In this document: positions 9,229 to 20,813 of the stretch, one piece after another
Layout: every line of letters begins with the position of its first letter
How positions within the stretch are numbered: position 1 is the stretch's first letter
Origin: DATKIY01 sp963726755
GTDB taxonomy: Bacteria > Actinomycetota > Actinomycetes > JAHEKZ01
NCBI GenBank assembly: GCA_963726755.1
Contig: CAVSDB010000001.1
Location: 248,001 to 312,000, forward strand
Reading direction: 5' to 3'
Length of the DNA stretch: 64,000 nt
Translations under genes and position numbers: made by a program
Notes under the pieces: model-generated
What the model was told of the DNA's origin: nothing
Database searches by the model: none
Seen by the model: the letters and a program-made list of their open reading frames with translations, nothing else

Positions 9229-9247
9229 CTCCCCAACCCCATTTCCT

Positions 9248-9303
9248 AAGAACGACGCGTTCTCCCGCACTCACGCAACAAACTCCGCATTCATACTGTG
9301 GAT
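9248..9303 (+). repeat. Dispersed intergenic repeat, copy 1
   Basis: A 56-bp unit beginning AAGAACGACGCGTT and ending CTGTGGAT. It shares these ends and the internal AACAAACTC block with the two arms at 31935-31990 and 32066-32121. It starts 20 bases after the stop of the upstream gene, exactly as copy 2 does, and the 19 bases before it are also similar (CCCC-TTT pyrimidine-rich). The last bases with the following AA form TGTGGATAA (9297-9305), the reverse complement of a DnaA-box consensus, though this is probably coincidental to the repeat. Confidence 0.7.
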
Positions 9304-9328
9304 AACTGCGCCGTAGGCTCCGACTCCT

Positions 9329-10582
9329 ATGACGCAACTAGCCCCCCGACGACGCGTAGAGCGGCTTTCGCAGGCCCAAGCACGTCGCATCGCCCTCGCT
9401 GCGCAGGGCTTCGGCACTCCCCGACCCAACTCGACACCGGATCGACGAGCTTTACGCCGGGTCTTAAATCACACGGGCCTTCTCCAGATCGATTCAGTCA
9501 ACGTTCTCGCGCGAGCGCACTATCTCCCGTTGTTCTCACGGCTCGGGCCGTACCCCAACGATCTGCTCGAACGTGCCGCCTACACCAGCACGGCGCGGCA
9601 GCCGCGTGAACTGTTCGAGTACTGGGGACACGAGGCGTCACTGCTCCCCATCCAGACACAGCCGCTGTTCCGCTGGCGCATGGCCGAGGGTCCACGCGAC
9701 GGTTGGAGCGCCATACGTCGCATCGAGAACGAGCGTCCCGACTTCGTCGGCCGTGTACTGGCTGATGTCGGAGAGCATGGACCGATCTCCGCAGGCGAAC
9801 TCGTCACAATGCACGAAGGCGAACGTCCTAAGCGCAAAGGTCCGTGGTGGGACTGGGACGACAGCAAGATCGCGCTTGAGTTCCTGTTCTGGGCCGGTGA
9901 GATCACGACGTCGTCGAGACGCGGCTTCGAGCGGCTGTACGACCTGCCGGAGCGGGTTATCCCCTCGGCCATCCTCAACACTCCTACGCCGACGCGCGAA
10001 GACGCTCAACACGAGCTGTTACGACGCTCCGCGCGTTCACTTGGCGTCGCGGCAGCTCGCGACTTGCAGGACTATTACCGGCTGCCCAAAGTCGAGGCCA
10101 AGACGCGCATCGCCGAACTCGTGGATGCTGGCGAACTGCTTCCCGTCGACGTAGAGGGATGGCAACGGCAGGCATACGTGCACCCTGACGTCGCCATCCC
10201 GCGACGGGTCACCGCCGCTGCCCTACTCGCACCGTTTGACCCCGTCGTCTGGGAGCGCGATCGCGCTGAGCGTCTCTTCGGCTTCCGCTACCGCATCGAG
10301 ATCTACGTCCCGCAGCACAAACGAGTCCACGGCTACTACGTCTTGCCGTTCCTGATGGACGAACACCTCGCGGCGCGCGTCGACCTCAAGGCCGACCGCC
10401 AGGCGAACGTCCTGCGGGTCCAGGCCGCGTACCTCGAGGACCACTCGCCGGACGGCGTTCCCGACCGACTAGCCACCGAACTTACGTCGATGGCGGAGTG
10501 GCTGGGTCTGTCTGACGTGGTGGTACATAACCGTGGCGACCTTGCGCCAGCCTTGCGTGCGCGACTGACTCGCGGACGGTGA
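9329..10582 (+). CDS. YcaQ-like winged-helix DNA glycosylase family protein
   Basis: A 417-residue protein. The N-terminal HTH_42/YcaQ signature is clear: RLSQAQARRIALAAQGF, then LLQIDSVNVLARAHYLPLFS at about 50-70, then YWGHEASLLPI at about 97-107. The QxD motif of AlkZ/AlkX-type glycosylases corresponds to QIDSVN here. The central wHTH repeats and the C-terminal RVTAAALLAPFDPVVWERDR segment (about 290-312) also match the family. Members unhook DNA interstrand crosslinks or remove alkylated bases. It is transcribed alone, with the convergent acetyltransferase gene ending 6 bases downstream. Confidence 0.88.
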   Translation: MTQLAPRRRVERLSQAQARRIALAAQGFGTPRPNSTPDRRALRRVLNHTGLLQIDSVNVLARAHYLPLFSRLGPYPNDLLERAAYTSTARQPRELFEYWGHEASLLPIQTQPLFRWRMAEGPRDGWSAIRRIENERPDFVGRVLADVGEHGPISAGELVTMHEGERPKRKGPWWDWDDSKIALEFLFWAGEITTSSRRGFERLYDLPERVIPSAILNTPTPTREDAQHELLRRSARSLGVAAARDLQDYYRLPKVEAKTRIAELVDAGELLPVDVEGWQRQAYVHPDVAIPRRVTAAALLAPFDPVVWERDRAERLFGFRYRIEIYVPQHKRVHGYYVLPFLMDEHLAARVDLKADRQANVLRVQAAYLEDHSPDGVPDRLATELTSMAEWLGLSDVVVHNRGDLAPALRARLTRGR

Positions 10583-10588
10583 CGGCTG

Positions 10589-11128
10589 CTAGTCAGTAGC
10601 AAGACGGGCATGCAGATGGACGTCGTGGCGTCCTCCCCGTACCACGATGGCACCGCGCTTAACCGCCTCAAACCGAAAGCCGCAGCGTTCGGCAACTCGA
10701 CAAGACGCAACGTTGTCGAGTTCATGCTCGATCGCTAGTCGACCAAAGCCGCCTTCGCCGAACGCCCACGCAGCCACCGCATTGACCGTGACTGTCGCCA
10801 AGCCCTTCCCCCGCTCACTCGCAAACAGCCAGTACCCGACCTCAGCGACGGCCGACTCGTCGTCGATGGCGCACAGGCAAACCCGACCAACGACGTTTGC
10901 GCCGACCCCCTCCACCGCCCATTCCAGACGACTGGCCGCCGTCCGGTTGGTCAGCCAAGTCTCGGCGCCTTCTCTACCGTCCACTCTGGCGATCGACGGT
11001 GAGTAGTGAGCGATTGTGGGATCACCTGCTGCGCTCAGCACAACCGCGACGTCGGCGGCATCGGTCCGCCATGGTCGCAACGTCAGGCCGTCAGGCAGTG
11101 TCAGAATCGGAACTTCGCGCGAACCCAT
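10589..11128 (-). CDS. GNAT-family N-acetyltransferase (RimJ/RimL type)
   Basis: A 179-residue single-domain acetyltransferase on the minus strand. Beginning LTLPDGLTLRPWRTDAADVA, it carries the acetyl-CoA-binding motif A region EVGYWLFASERGKGLATVTV (about 95-115) and motif B region LDNVASCRVAERCGFRFEAV. This is the RimJ/RimL subgroup that often acylates protein N-termini or small amines; the substrate is unknown. It is followed upstream on the same strand by the broken tandem acetyltransferase gene, with which it shares clear similarity, suggesting local duplication. Confidence 0.88.
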   Translation of the reverse strand: MGSREVPILTLPDGLTLRPWRTDAADVAVVLSAAGDPTIAHYSPSIARVDGREGAETWLTNRTAASRLEWAVEGVGANVVGRVCLCAIDDESAVAEVGYWLFASERGKGLATVTVNAVAAWAFGEGGFGRLAIEHELDNVASCRVAERCGFRFEAVKRGAIVVRGGRHDVHLHARLATD

Positions 11129-11141
11129 CAGCGGGGTCCGG

Positions 11142-12272
11142 TCATGGCGTCACACGTGCGTGAATGTGTTCGTCATGCCAGACGCCGTCGCCGTAGCGTT
11201 GCGCACGACGTGCGGTCCCCTCCAACTCAAACCCGGCCTGCTCGGCAACACCACACGAGGCCACGTTGTCGACTGCGTGGATGAGTTCGATGCGCCTGAG
11301 TCCTAGCTCGCGCCATCCCCCAGTTGGACGCCAATCGCACGGCCTGTGAGGCGCAGCCACGGCGGCGAAACCCGGGATGGGTCCAGTAACCAATCGAGGC
11401 CGTGAGGTTTTCGGCGTCAATCCGATGGAGGCTGACTGAGCCGACGGGTGTCGGTGTCTCACGGCCCATGACGATGAGGAACGACGCGTGGTCGTCGTCA
11501 GTCCAGTCTGCGCGGCGACTGATCCACTCCTGCGCGGACTTCAGGTCGATCACGTCCGCCGCGTTCCACTGGGAAATCTCGGGATCGCGGTATGCGTCCA
11601 GGACCCAGGCAGCCTCGCTCAGGTCCGGGACGCGAAGCAGCATGTGCTTGTCCCCTTCGCCGTTGTTCACTGAGACCGGAATCGCGGGCACCAAGCGTGG
11701 ACGGCTCCGCACCATTGGTTCGCCTGGTAGCAGGCTGCCAATCCACCCATCGACCGTGCCGTCTTTGCTTCGCAACCCCTTCCGGAGGATTCCTTCGACG
11801 CGTGAAGCCGCACGCTTCGGCCACCATGCGCGAGGCGACGTTCCCCACCTCGGCCTCCCACTGAATGCGGGTGAGTCCGACCTCGGCGAAACCCCACTCG
11901 CACAACAGCCGGACGGCTCTGGCTGCCACACCTGTCTGGCGAAAGCCAGCCGCAACCCAATAACCAATCTCGGCAACGCCGCTCTCGGGCCTAGTCACGA
12001 ACCCCATCGAGCCGATCAACTCGTCTGGTGCCGGGATCGACGACGGCGAACGACGCCAGACCCTTCGCCCAGCGCTCTTCCGACCCGTTGATGAATTCCT
12101 CGGCATCCTCGCGTCGGTACGGCGACGGCACCAGCGTCCAGCGCTGAATCAGCGGATCCTGACACTCGCGGAACACCGCTTCGACGTCCGTGGGCAGCCA
12201 CGGCCGTAGTCGCACACCCTCGGCGTCGAGGGTGAGCGGGGTCATCGCCACATCGGGCTTGCTCATCGCCAC
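11142..12272 (-). pseudogene. Two-domain GNAT acetyltransferase, broken by three frame changes
   Basis: Reading 12272 to 11142 on the minus strand gives one continuous protein of about 375 residues only if three single bases are skipped. Segment 1 (12272 to about 12024) has LRPWLPTDVEAVFRECQDP; segment 2 (to about 11810) has IGSMGFVTRPESGVAEIGYW and NVASRMVAEACGF; segment 3 (to about 11310) has GILRKGLRSKDGTVDGW and then a second domain start with GSVSLHRIDAENLTASIGYW; segment 4 (to 11142) has LRRIELIHAVDNVASCGVAE. Each join is in the same direction (one surplus base, near 12024, 11810 and 11310). The result is a tandem RimJ/RimL-like protein that is not translatable as written. Confidence 0.8.
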
Positions 12273-12388
12273 ATCCTGCCCGGGTAACGGCTAGGTCACC
12301 ATCCGATTACGATGGATGTCGACGGCAACCGGTGTCGTCGCGGGTCCGACCACGCCTGTCCCGCACCCTCAGCTCTCGGAGATTCCTG

Positions 12389-15133
<2,745 letters not shown>

Positions 15134-15137
15134 GCCG

Positions 15138-15767
15138 CTAGATCCACTCGAGCGCGGTGCAGATCCAGCGGCCGCGCCAGCCTTCAAGGCGCAGTGCCAA
15201 CGCCCGAGTTTGTGGACCGCCGACGATGACTGCGGTTGCTTCGACCACGCCGTTGGCCGGTTCGCAGATGTGAACCGAACGAACCTTTTCAACGACGTGA
15301 GTTCCACGGTTTCTCGAAGCTCGGCGCGCGGCTGGGGCATAGCGGGTTCGTAGGTCCTCGTAGATCGCAGGAGATGTCCATCGCGAGAGCTGGTTGATCG
15401 GACGTCCGGCGGTACAGACCTCGAGGAATGCCTGGGCAAGTCGTGCGGACCATGGCCCCGCGGGTGGAAGCACTGCACGGTCAGTTGGCACCCCTGCCTC
15501 TTCGATGACCTCGGGTCCACACAGTCGAGGCGCCGGGAGGCTGAGGTCCTCAGCCGGTTCGGGCAGGGCGGGTAAACCACCGCGCAACAGGTAGGTCAAA
15601 TTCAGCGCTTGTTGTCCCGGTATCGGGTACGGCGCCGGGGGGACGTCGGGGTCTTGTCGCCACGCGCTGGGGGCCGGCACCAACCGCAGGACGGGTCGAG
15701 CCTTCGGGACAGAAGGGGTCGGTTGTGGGCTGGGCAGTGCCACGGCGGTCTCCTCGCGGTGAGACAT
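15138..15767 (-). CDS. Rv3235-family actinobacterial protein
   Basis: A 209-residue minus-strand protein with a Pro-rich N-terminal half (PSPQPTPSVPKARPVLRLVP) and a C-terminal alpha+beta domain from about 105: ARLAQAFLEVCTAGRPINQL, then RWTSPAIYEDLRTRYAP, ending RGRWICTALEWI. These motifs identify the Rv3235 family, consistently found near secA in actinobacteria. Function is unknown. No signal peptide or membrane helix is visible. Its promoter probably lies in the AT-rich stretch 15780-15830. Confidence 0.85.
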   Translation of the reverse strand: MSHREETAVALPSPQPTPSVPKARPVLRLVPAPSAWRQDPDVPPAPYPIPGQQALNLTYLLRGGLPALPEPAEDLSLPAPRLCGPEVIEEAGVPTDRAVLPPAGPWSARLAQAFLEVCTAGRPINQLSRWTSPAIYEDLRTRYAPAARRASRNRGTHVVEKVRSVHICEPANGVVEATAVIVGGPQTRALALRLEGWRGRWICTALEWI

Positions 15768-15779
15768 GAACTCTGATAC

Positions 15780-15864
15780 GTGTGTTTGCTTATGTTTACG
15801 TCTATTTACTTTTGGTTACTGTGCCCCAGCCTGACTGCAGACGGCAACCAGTTGTGGATAACTG
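15780..15864 (-). promoter_or_regulatory. AT-rich divergent promoter region with a DnaA-box-like site
   Basis: This interval between divergent genes has an unusually T-rich stretch, with repeated TTTAC/TTTGC motifs at 15784-15821, in an otherwise GC-rich window. Next to it, CAGTT-GTGGAT-AACTG (15849-15864) is an inverted repeat whose core TTGTGGATAA (15852-15861) is the complement of the consensus DnaA box TTATCCACAA. It plausibly holds the promoters of the Rv3235-like gene (leftward) and the 15955 gene (rightward). A single box does not make an origin. Confidence 0.4.
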
Positions 15865-15954
15865 GCCTTGGGCCAGGCGGGTTCAGATGTCGAAAACGGT
15901 GCCGCCGGAGCAAGGAGGACGGCTAACGTTCCGGGAACCTGGGGGGAGATCGTG

Positions 15955-16503
15955 ATGGCTCAATCAGCCGAGAACAGTCCGTGGTGGCACGACGAGTGGG
16001 CCGAAGCTGCCCGACAGCAACGACTCGACGAAGACCAACAAGTTGCAGAACTGGTACCGGCTGAATGGGCGGGCATCCACCTGCTGGACCGACTGCGGGC
16101 AAGTGTTGGACGTCGGTTAGGGGTGGTGCTCGACGGACCGGTGCCAGTTTCGGGAGTGGTTGACGAGGTGGGCGTTGGCTGGTTCACGCTCACCGACAAA
16201 GGAAGCGTGACCTTGGTCTGTCTAGGGGCGGTCAGCTCGATCGATGGCCTCTCCAAAGACGCACCCGCTGAAGTGCCTGCGAGCCGGCTTCCCCAAACCG
16301 CCGTATGGCGTCAGTGGGCCAGGCAGCGCGCACACATTCAGATCCGGCTACATCGCGACCAGCGCATCGAGGGAAGCGTGCTTCGAGTTGGTCGTGACTT
16401 CTTTGACGTCGCCGAACACCCGCGTGATCGACGTCCCACGGCGTCCGACCGAACCACAACTATCGCTTGCAACTCGGTCGCCTGGGCTACCACCGACCTC
16501 TAG
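15955..16503 (+). CDS. Uncharacterised actinobacterial protein with SH3-like beta-barrel segment
   Basis: A 182-residue protein from ATG 15955 (GTG 15952 is also in frame), with GGGGGGAG ending 6 bases upstream. The N-terminal 30 residues are charged and Trp-rich (WWHDEWAEAARQQRLDEDQQ), followed by HLLDRLRASVGRRLGVVLDG and short alternating hydrophobic strands (PVSGVVDEVGVGWFTLTDKG), suggesting a small beta-barrel of the type seen in Sm-like or RNA-binding modules. A second such pattern lies at about 135-165 (IQIRLHRDQRIEGSVLRVGR). I recognise it only as a conserved actinobacterial hypothetical found near Tad genes. It overlaps the end of the convergent HTH gene by 4 bases. Confidence 0.65.
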   Translation: MAQSAENSPWWHDEWAEAARQQRLDEDQQVAELVPAEWAGIHLLDRLRASVGRRLGVVLDGPVPVSGVVDEVGVGWFTLTDKGSVTLVCLGAVSSIDGLSKDAPAEVPASRLPQTAVWRQWARQRAHIQIRLHRDQRIEGSVLRVGRDFFDVAEHPRDRRPTASDRTTTIACNSVAWATTDL

Positions 16504-16739
16504 TCGAGGGCCTCGACTTCGTCAGCACGGGAGAATGGGTGTTCGGCGATGAAACGTTCGGTCTGCTCGTAACGTTCGGCGATGAAGCGGTCGAGTTCGG
16601 ACTGCTCAATGCGCCACTGGCCACGTCCACCAACCTTTATGGCCCGGAGGTCTCCGGTACGAACGAGTGCATAGGCCTGCGATGCGGACACGTTCAATAC
16701 GTCCGCGACATCGGCAAGGGTGAGAAAGCGCGCGGCCAT
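16500..16739 (-). CDS. Excisionase-type (MerR-like) helix-turn-helix protein
   Basis: A 79-residue DNA-binding protein. Residues 5-52 form a winged HTH of the excisionase/BldC type: FLTLADVADVLNVSASQAYA, then RTGDLRAIKVGGRGQWRIEQ, ending in DRFIAERYEQTERFIAEHP. Proteins of this length with almost this sequence sit beside Tad/cpaB loci in many actinobacteria and are probably local transcription regulators rather than phage excisionases. The adjacent intergenic region 16740-16908 probably contains promoters for this gene and cpaB. No integrase lies nearby, which argues against a prophage origin. Confidence 0.82.
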   Translation of the reverse strand: MAARFLTLADVADVLNVSASQAYALVRTGDLRAIKVGGRGQWRIEQSELDRFIAERYEQTERFIAEHPFSRADEVEALD

Positions 16740-16908
16740 CCCCTGAGTCTGACACTTCCCGCGCTGAGTGATCGCGCCTATCCGTTCCGTGTCGATACAT
16801 GCGCCGCATGGTGGACCCTGTGGACGATCCCCTACACGCCTGGCGTCCCCTGGGCATCATCGTCTTCCGCGGTCGCGGTGGGTGGCCACTGCGCAGTAGG
16901 GGGGAACG

Positions 16909-17604
16909 ATGGCAGGGGCCAGAACAATCGAGCCGGAAGCGTCACGTCGGGGGACGGCCGCAGCTGCGACCGAAGCACCACCGGCACGACGGGTTTCATC
17001 ACCGCGGTGGACCGACCGTCGAGTGGTAGTCGGGGCTCTCCTGGTGTTGTGTTCTGTGGCTGGTGTACTGACGGTGGTGTCGGCAAGCAATCACACGGAC
17101 AGGCTGTGGGTCTATCAAACTGACCTGGCCCCTGGCAGCCAAGTGACCGCTGACGATGTCGAACTCGCAGCGGTAAAAGTGCCGAATCCCTCTACGTACC
17201 TGGCGCCTTCTCGTTCTCCCATCGGATTAGTGACGACGAGAGCTGTGGGCGCTGGAGAGCTCGCGACCGCAGGTAGCGTCATCGGCGAAGAGGATGCGCC
17301 AGCCACCCGCCTAGTCACGCTGCCGGTCGAACGTCATCACTTGCCACTCGACTTGACACGCGGTGAAGTCGTTGATGTGTACGAGGTGTCGCGCGGGGCG
17401 AGTGGTGAGCCAGTAGGCAATCCGCGATTGGTATTGCCTGAGGTCACCGTGGCAGACGTGGATGATGCGGACTCGCGATTTGGCGGGTCGAGCTTGGAGC
17501 TGGGTGTGGCGTTGTCGGTAAAGGCCGGTGATGTCGCGAAGTTGGTTGCAGCCGAAGCGGACGGGACCATCACATTGGTTCGGGTTCCGAGTGGGAACCC
17601 ATGA
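16909..17604 (+). CDS. CpaB-like SAF-domain protein of the Tad pilus
   Basis: A 231-residue protein with a Pro/Ala-rich cytosolic start, a single transmembrane helix at about 40-62 (VVVGALLVLCSVAGVLTVVS), and an extracytoplasmic SAF domain beginning LWVYQTDLAPGSQVTADDVE, followed by IGLVTTRAVGAGELATAGSV. SAF/RcpC-type CpaB proteins are Tad assembly components that may bind peptidoglycan. The stop overlaps the start of the CpaE-like gene by ATGA, so the two are translationally coupled. cpaF, normally next, is found 13.5 kb further on. Confidence 0.82.
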   Translation: MAGARTIEPEASRRGTAAAATEAPPARRVSSPRWTDRRVVVGALLVLCSVAGVLTVVSASNHTDRLWVYQTDLAPGSQVTADDVELAAVKVPNPSTYLAPSRSPIGLVTTRAVGAGELATAGSVIGEEDAPATRLVTLPVERHHLPLDLTRGEVVDVYEVSRGASGEPVGNPRLVLPEVTVADVDDADSRFGGSSLELGVALSVKAGDVAKLVAAEADGTITLVRVPSGNP

Positions 17605-18788
17605 CGATCCGGGTCCTGACCGCACTCGCTGATCCCTCATTCGACGAGGTCGTGATTCGACGACTAAGTCGGGCGGACGTCGGAGTAACCCTGGCACGTC
17701 GTTGTGTCGACATCGTGGACCTTCGAACCGCTGCAGGCTCAGGACTCGCAGACGTCGCGGTGATCGACACGTGTTTGTCAGGTCTTGATCGAGACACTGT
17801 GACGGAGCTGCATGCGCGAGGGATACGCGTCGTCCTAGTAACAAGTTCGCCTGACACCGCCCCGGCTCTGGGAGGCGATGCCGTTGTTGGGCTCGACGTT
17901 GATGCAGTGGTGGGAGCACTGCGCGGTGGCATCACTACTCGCACTGCCAAAGCCTCCCCTGACGTCGGCTCTTCCAGCCGAGTGGTTGCGGTCTGGGGAC
18001 CGATGGGCTCGCCAGGTCGAACGACCGTCGCGATCGGGTTAGCGGACGAGGCCAGCCGACTTGGCGTTTCCACCTTGCTGATCGACGCTGACACCTACGG
18101 TCCGTCGGTCGCCCAGAGGTTGGGGCTGTTGAGCGACACCTCTGGATTGGCGGCGGCCTGTCGTCTTGCCGGCCAGGGACGCCTCGACCCAGCCGCCCTT
18201 CACCGAGTAAGCGTGATGTTGCCAAGTGGTTTCACGGTTGTCACCGGTCTGCCAAGGGCCGCAGGTTGGGAAGAACTGCGACCCTCGGCGCTAGACGCGG
18301 TCGTCGAGACTGCTCGCTCCGCACATGCCCTGACTGTGGTCGATGTCGGATTCTGTCTTGAACACGATTCGTTGATGTGGTTCGAACCAGGCACCCCGTC
18401 ACGCAACCAGGCCGCGGTTTCTCTTCTCGGCGCCGCAGACGTCGTGGTTGCGGTCGCAGGCGCTGACTCAACGGCTCTGGTTCGCCTGTTGCAAGCGCTC
18501 CCCGACCTGAAGGGCCTGGCTCCGACCGCCGAGATCCAGGTCGTCATCAACCTGGCCCCGCGAGGTCAGGGTGCGTTGCGTCAAGTCGAGCAAGTGTTGT
18601 ACGACCACTCGCAAACGTCCCCCATCGCCATCTTGACCACCGATCGTGGTGCAGCAGCTGAGGCCGCGCGCGATGGGCGAACCATCGCTGAGGTGGCCCC
18701 ACGGTCGCTGTTACGTCAGCAACTACGTTCCCTGGCTGGCCGAATCGCAGGTGTGCCGATCACCGGTAGGCGTCGACGCGTCGCCTGA
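17601..18788 (+). CDS. CpaE/TadZ-like MinD-family ATPase
   Basis: A 395-residue protein with an N-terminal receiver-like fold without a usable phospho-acceptor (about 1-115) and a C-terminal ParA/MinD ATPase domain from about 128. The deviant Walker A reads GPMGSPGRTTVAIGLADEAS (Arg rather than Lys before TT, as often seen in actinobacterial TadZ), Walker A' includes LLIDADTYGPSV, and VVDVGFCLEHD resembles the Walker B region. TadZ/CpaE marks the polar site where the Tad machine assembles. ATGA overlap with the CpaB-like gene shows operon structure. Confidence 0.82.
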   Translation: MTIRVLTALADPSFDEVVIRRLSRADVGVTLARRCVDIVDLRTAAGSGLADVAVIDTCLSGLDRDTVTELHARGIRVVLVTSSPDTAPALGGDAVVGLDVDAVVGALRGGITTRTAKASPDVGSSSRVVAVWGPMGSPGRTTVAIGLADEASRLGVSTLLIDADTYGPSVAQRLGLLSDTSGLAAACRLAGQGRLDPAALHRVSVMLPSGFTVVTGLPRAAGWEELRPSALDAVVETARSAHALTVVDVGFCLEHDSLMWFEPGTPSRNQAAVSLLGAADVVVAVAGADSTALVRLLQALPDLKGLAPTAEIQVVINLAPRGQGALRQVEQVLYDHSQTSPIAILTTDRGAAAEAARDGRTIAEVAPRSLLRQQLRSLAGRIAGVPITGRRRRVA

Positions 18789-18812
18789 GCCGGCCTTGCC
18801 TACGATTCCGAT

Positions 18813-19466
18813 ATGTCAGCGCAACCTCCCCTCGGCCTCATCGTGGACTTCTACGGCGTGCTGACCGACGGCATCGACGATGCGATGCGTGCCTGGTCGG
18901 CGGAGGACGACATCGACTACGGCGAGTTTCGATCTGCCATGGCCGAGTGGTTTGGCGATGAGATCGTCGCCGAAGCGACGTTCAACCCCGTCCACGCCTT
19001 AGAGCGGGGTGAACTCGAGATTCCGGATTTCGAAACCAGACTGGCTGAGCGGTTGCGCACCCGCGATGGCGCAGCCGTGGTGGCGGACGGTCTTGTCGAG
19101 CGGATGTTCTCGAGGTTCGAACACGCGCCGGACATGGCGGGTCTGGTGCTTCGTGCACATCGTGCGGGGATTCGGACGGCGCTGTTGTCCAATTCCTGGG
19201 GTGACCAATACATGCGTCAGGGCTGGGATGACTTGTTCGACGTCGTGGTGATTTCTGGCGAGGTCGGGATGCGCAAACCTGAGCGGGCGATCTTCGAATT
19301 CACTCTTGAGAAGCTGGGGCTTAGTGCGGGTCAATGCGTCTTCGTCGACGACCATGCTCGCAACATCGCAGCCGCCGCGTCGCTGGGCATGGTGGCCGTC
19401 CTTCATCGGGACTACGAGGCGACGGGGTCCGAGTTGGACATTCTCTTTGGGGCGCGGCTCTCGTAG
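18813..19466 (+). CDS. HAD-superfamily hydrolase
   Basis: A 217-residue protein with the HAD motifs in order: motif I LIVDFYGVLTDG (Asp at about 10; the second Asp is replaced by Gly in DFYG, as in several epoxide-hydrolase-like HADs), motif II LLSNSWG, motif III Lys in VGMRKPERAIFEF, and motif IV FVDDHARNIAAAASLGM. It resembles the HAD-IA, YihX/EpoX-type phosphatases. The replacement of the acid/base Asp in motif I (DxD to DxY/G) suggests altered or weakened phosphatase chemistry. Substrate unknown. It follows cpaE by 24 bases but is functionally unrelated as far as visible. Confidence 0.85.
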   Translation: MSAQPPLGLIVDFYGVLTDGIDDAMRAWSAEDDIDYGEFRSAMAEWFGDEIVAEATFNPVHALERGELEIPDFETRLAERLRTRDGAAVVADGLVERMFSRFEHAPDMAGLVLRAHRAGIRTALLSNSWGDQYMRQGWDDLFDVVVISGEVGMRKPERAIFEFTLEKLGLSAGQCVFVDDHARNIAAAASLGMVAVLHRDYEATGSELDILFGARLS

Positions 19467-19580
19467 CGCAAAAGTGGTGGCGAGACTTGGGGACGAGCGC
19501 ACCGGAATGGCTCAGGGATGGGTTATGGTTGCGGTCCCTTCATCGGCGCCTTTGCTAGGCGCACCAGTTACGGGGTCTTC

Positions 19581-20813
19581 GTGAAGAATCGTCCCTTGGT
19601 CCTAGCGGCAACAGCTGCCATCACTCTGTCGACAGCACTGCTTCCATCGGTGACTGCGTCAGCCGATGCGTCGACCTATCCGCCGTCTATCGGTCCGATC
19701 GTCGAGGGGGATGTCACCAGTTACCAGTGGGCGCTTCGCGCCGTCAATGCCACTGAAGCGTGGACCGCCGCGACCGGGGCTGGCGTGGTCGTCGCGGACA
19801 TCGACACCGGTGCTGATGCCAACCACCCCGACCTCCAGGGTCAGATCGTGCCGGGGGCGATCGTCGAAAAGGGAACCGACGGCAAACTCGGGTTGGTGCC
19901 GGCAACCATCGACCAGACCTCCGACGATTGGTACGGGCACGGATCGCACGTGGCGGGCATCATCGCCGCCAACGATGACGGCGTGGGAATGACTGGGATT
20001 GCGCCTGACGCGTCGGTCATGCCGATCGATCTGCTGCCTCGCCGTGACGGACCTCGCAGCGACGTGCAGTTCTTCCGGATGGTGACGGCCGGGATCGACT
20101 ACGCCGTGGCCAATGGCGCAAACGTCATCAACATGTCGCTCGGTGGTCAGTCGAGCGGAATCGTTTCGTCGCCCAACACCGACAAGTACCTGCAAACCCT
20201 CGACGCGCTGTGCGACTCCGTTCAGGCCGCTACGGCGGCGGGAACTGTAGTTGTGGCGTCGGCTGGCAACTCCGGTGACTTCGGTAACCCCGAGATGCGT
20301 CCTGCCTCCTGCCCGACCGCCATCACGGTGGCCGCGTTGGCACCGTCGCTGGATCGCACCTTCTGGTCCAGCTACGACGCGGCCGTCGACATCTCGGCGC
20401 CGGGGCAAGACATCCTTTCGGTCGACTCGACCGTGGCGGACGCGGTTCCCAGTCCGCACGTTGAGTTCAGCGGGACGTCGATGGCCGCCCCGCTGGTTGC
20501 TGGTGTGGCGGCGCTGCTCAGGGAGCAGAACCCCGGTTGGACGGCTGGGCAGATCGCCGACCAGATCACCAGCACCGCCAAAGACCTTGATGTGCCTGGC
20601 CGTGACCCGAACACCGGATTCGGCATCGTCGACGCAGCCGCTGCGCTAGGGGTCTCGGCTCCGGCACCGCAACCGCAGGACGATTTCGCCACATGGGCCG
20701 AGGGCGTTTATGGCGACAAGGGCACGCTCGCGGAGGTTGGCTGGACGACGCCGGCCGTGGATTCGGTGAACGGGTACACCGTCACGGTTCACACTGACGA
20801 CTGGCACGACTGA
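19581..20813 (+). CDS. Secreted subtilisin-like serine protease (S8), protease domain
   Basis: I take GTG 19581, directly before a signal peptide (KNRPLVLAATAAITLSTALLPSV, cleavage near ASA-DAS at about 28). The catalytic triad is complete: Asp75 in VADIDTGAD, His120 in WYGHGSHVAGI and Ser300 in FSGTSMAAPLVAG, with oxyanion Asn230 in SAGNSG. The frame stops at 20813 inside what looks like the start of an FN3-type domain (NGYTVTVHTDD), and the rest continues in other frames. The protease domain itself could still be produced and exported, but its C-terminal modules would be lost. Substrate unknown. Confidence 0.85.
   Translation: MKNRPLVLAATAAITLSTALLPSVTASADASTYPPSIGPIVEGDVTSYQWALRAVNATEAWTAATGAGVVVADIDTGADANHPDLQGQIVPGAIVEKGTDGKLGLVPATIDQTSDDWYGHGSHVAGIIAANDDGVGMTGIAPDASVMPIDLLPRRDGPRSDVQFFRMVTAGIDYAVANGANVINMSLGGQSSGIVSSPNTDKYLQTLDALCDSVQAATAAGTVVVASAGNSGDFGNPEMRPASCPTAITVAALAPSLDRTFWSSYDAAVDISAPGQDILSVDSTVADAVPSPHVEFSGTSMAAPLVAGVAALLREQNPGWTAGQIADQITSTAKDLDVPGRDPNTGFGIVDAAAALGVSAPAPQPQDDFATWAEGVYGDKGTLAEVGWTTPAVDSVNGYTVTVHTDDWHD

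Noticed and set aside
9297..9305. DnaA box downstream of the LuxR-type regulator
   Set aside because: The TGTGGATAA match is the end of the dispersed 56-bp repeat, whose other copies end in GTGGATCC or similar, so the match is probably incidental.
15849..15864. Replication origin
   Set aside because: Only one DnaA-box-like site, and no dnaA, dnaN or gidA nearby.
16500..16739. Excisionase of a prophage or integrative element
   Set aside because: No integrase, att repeats or phage genes; the same small HTH gene commonly accompanies actinobacterial Tad loci.
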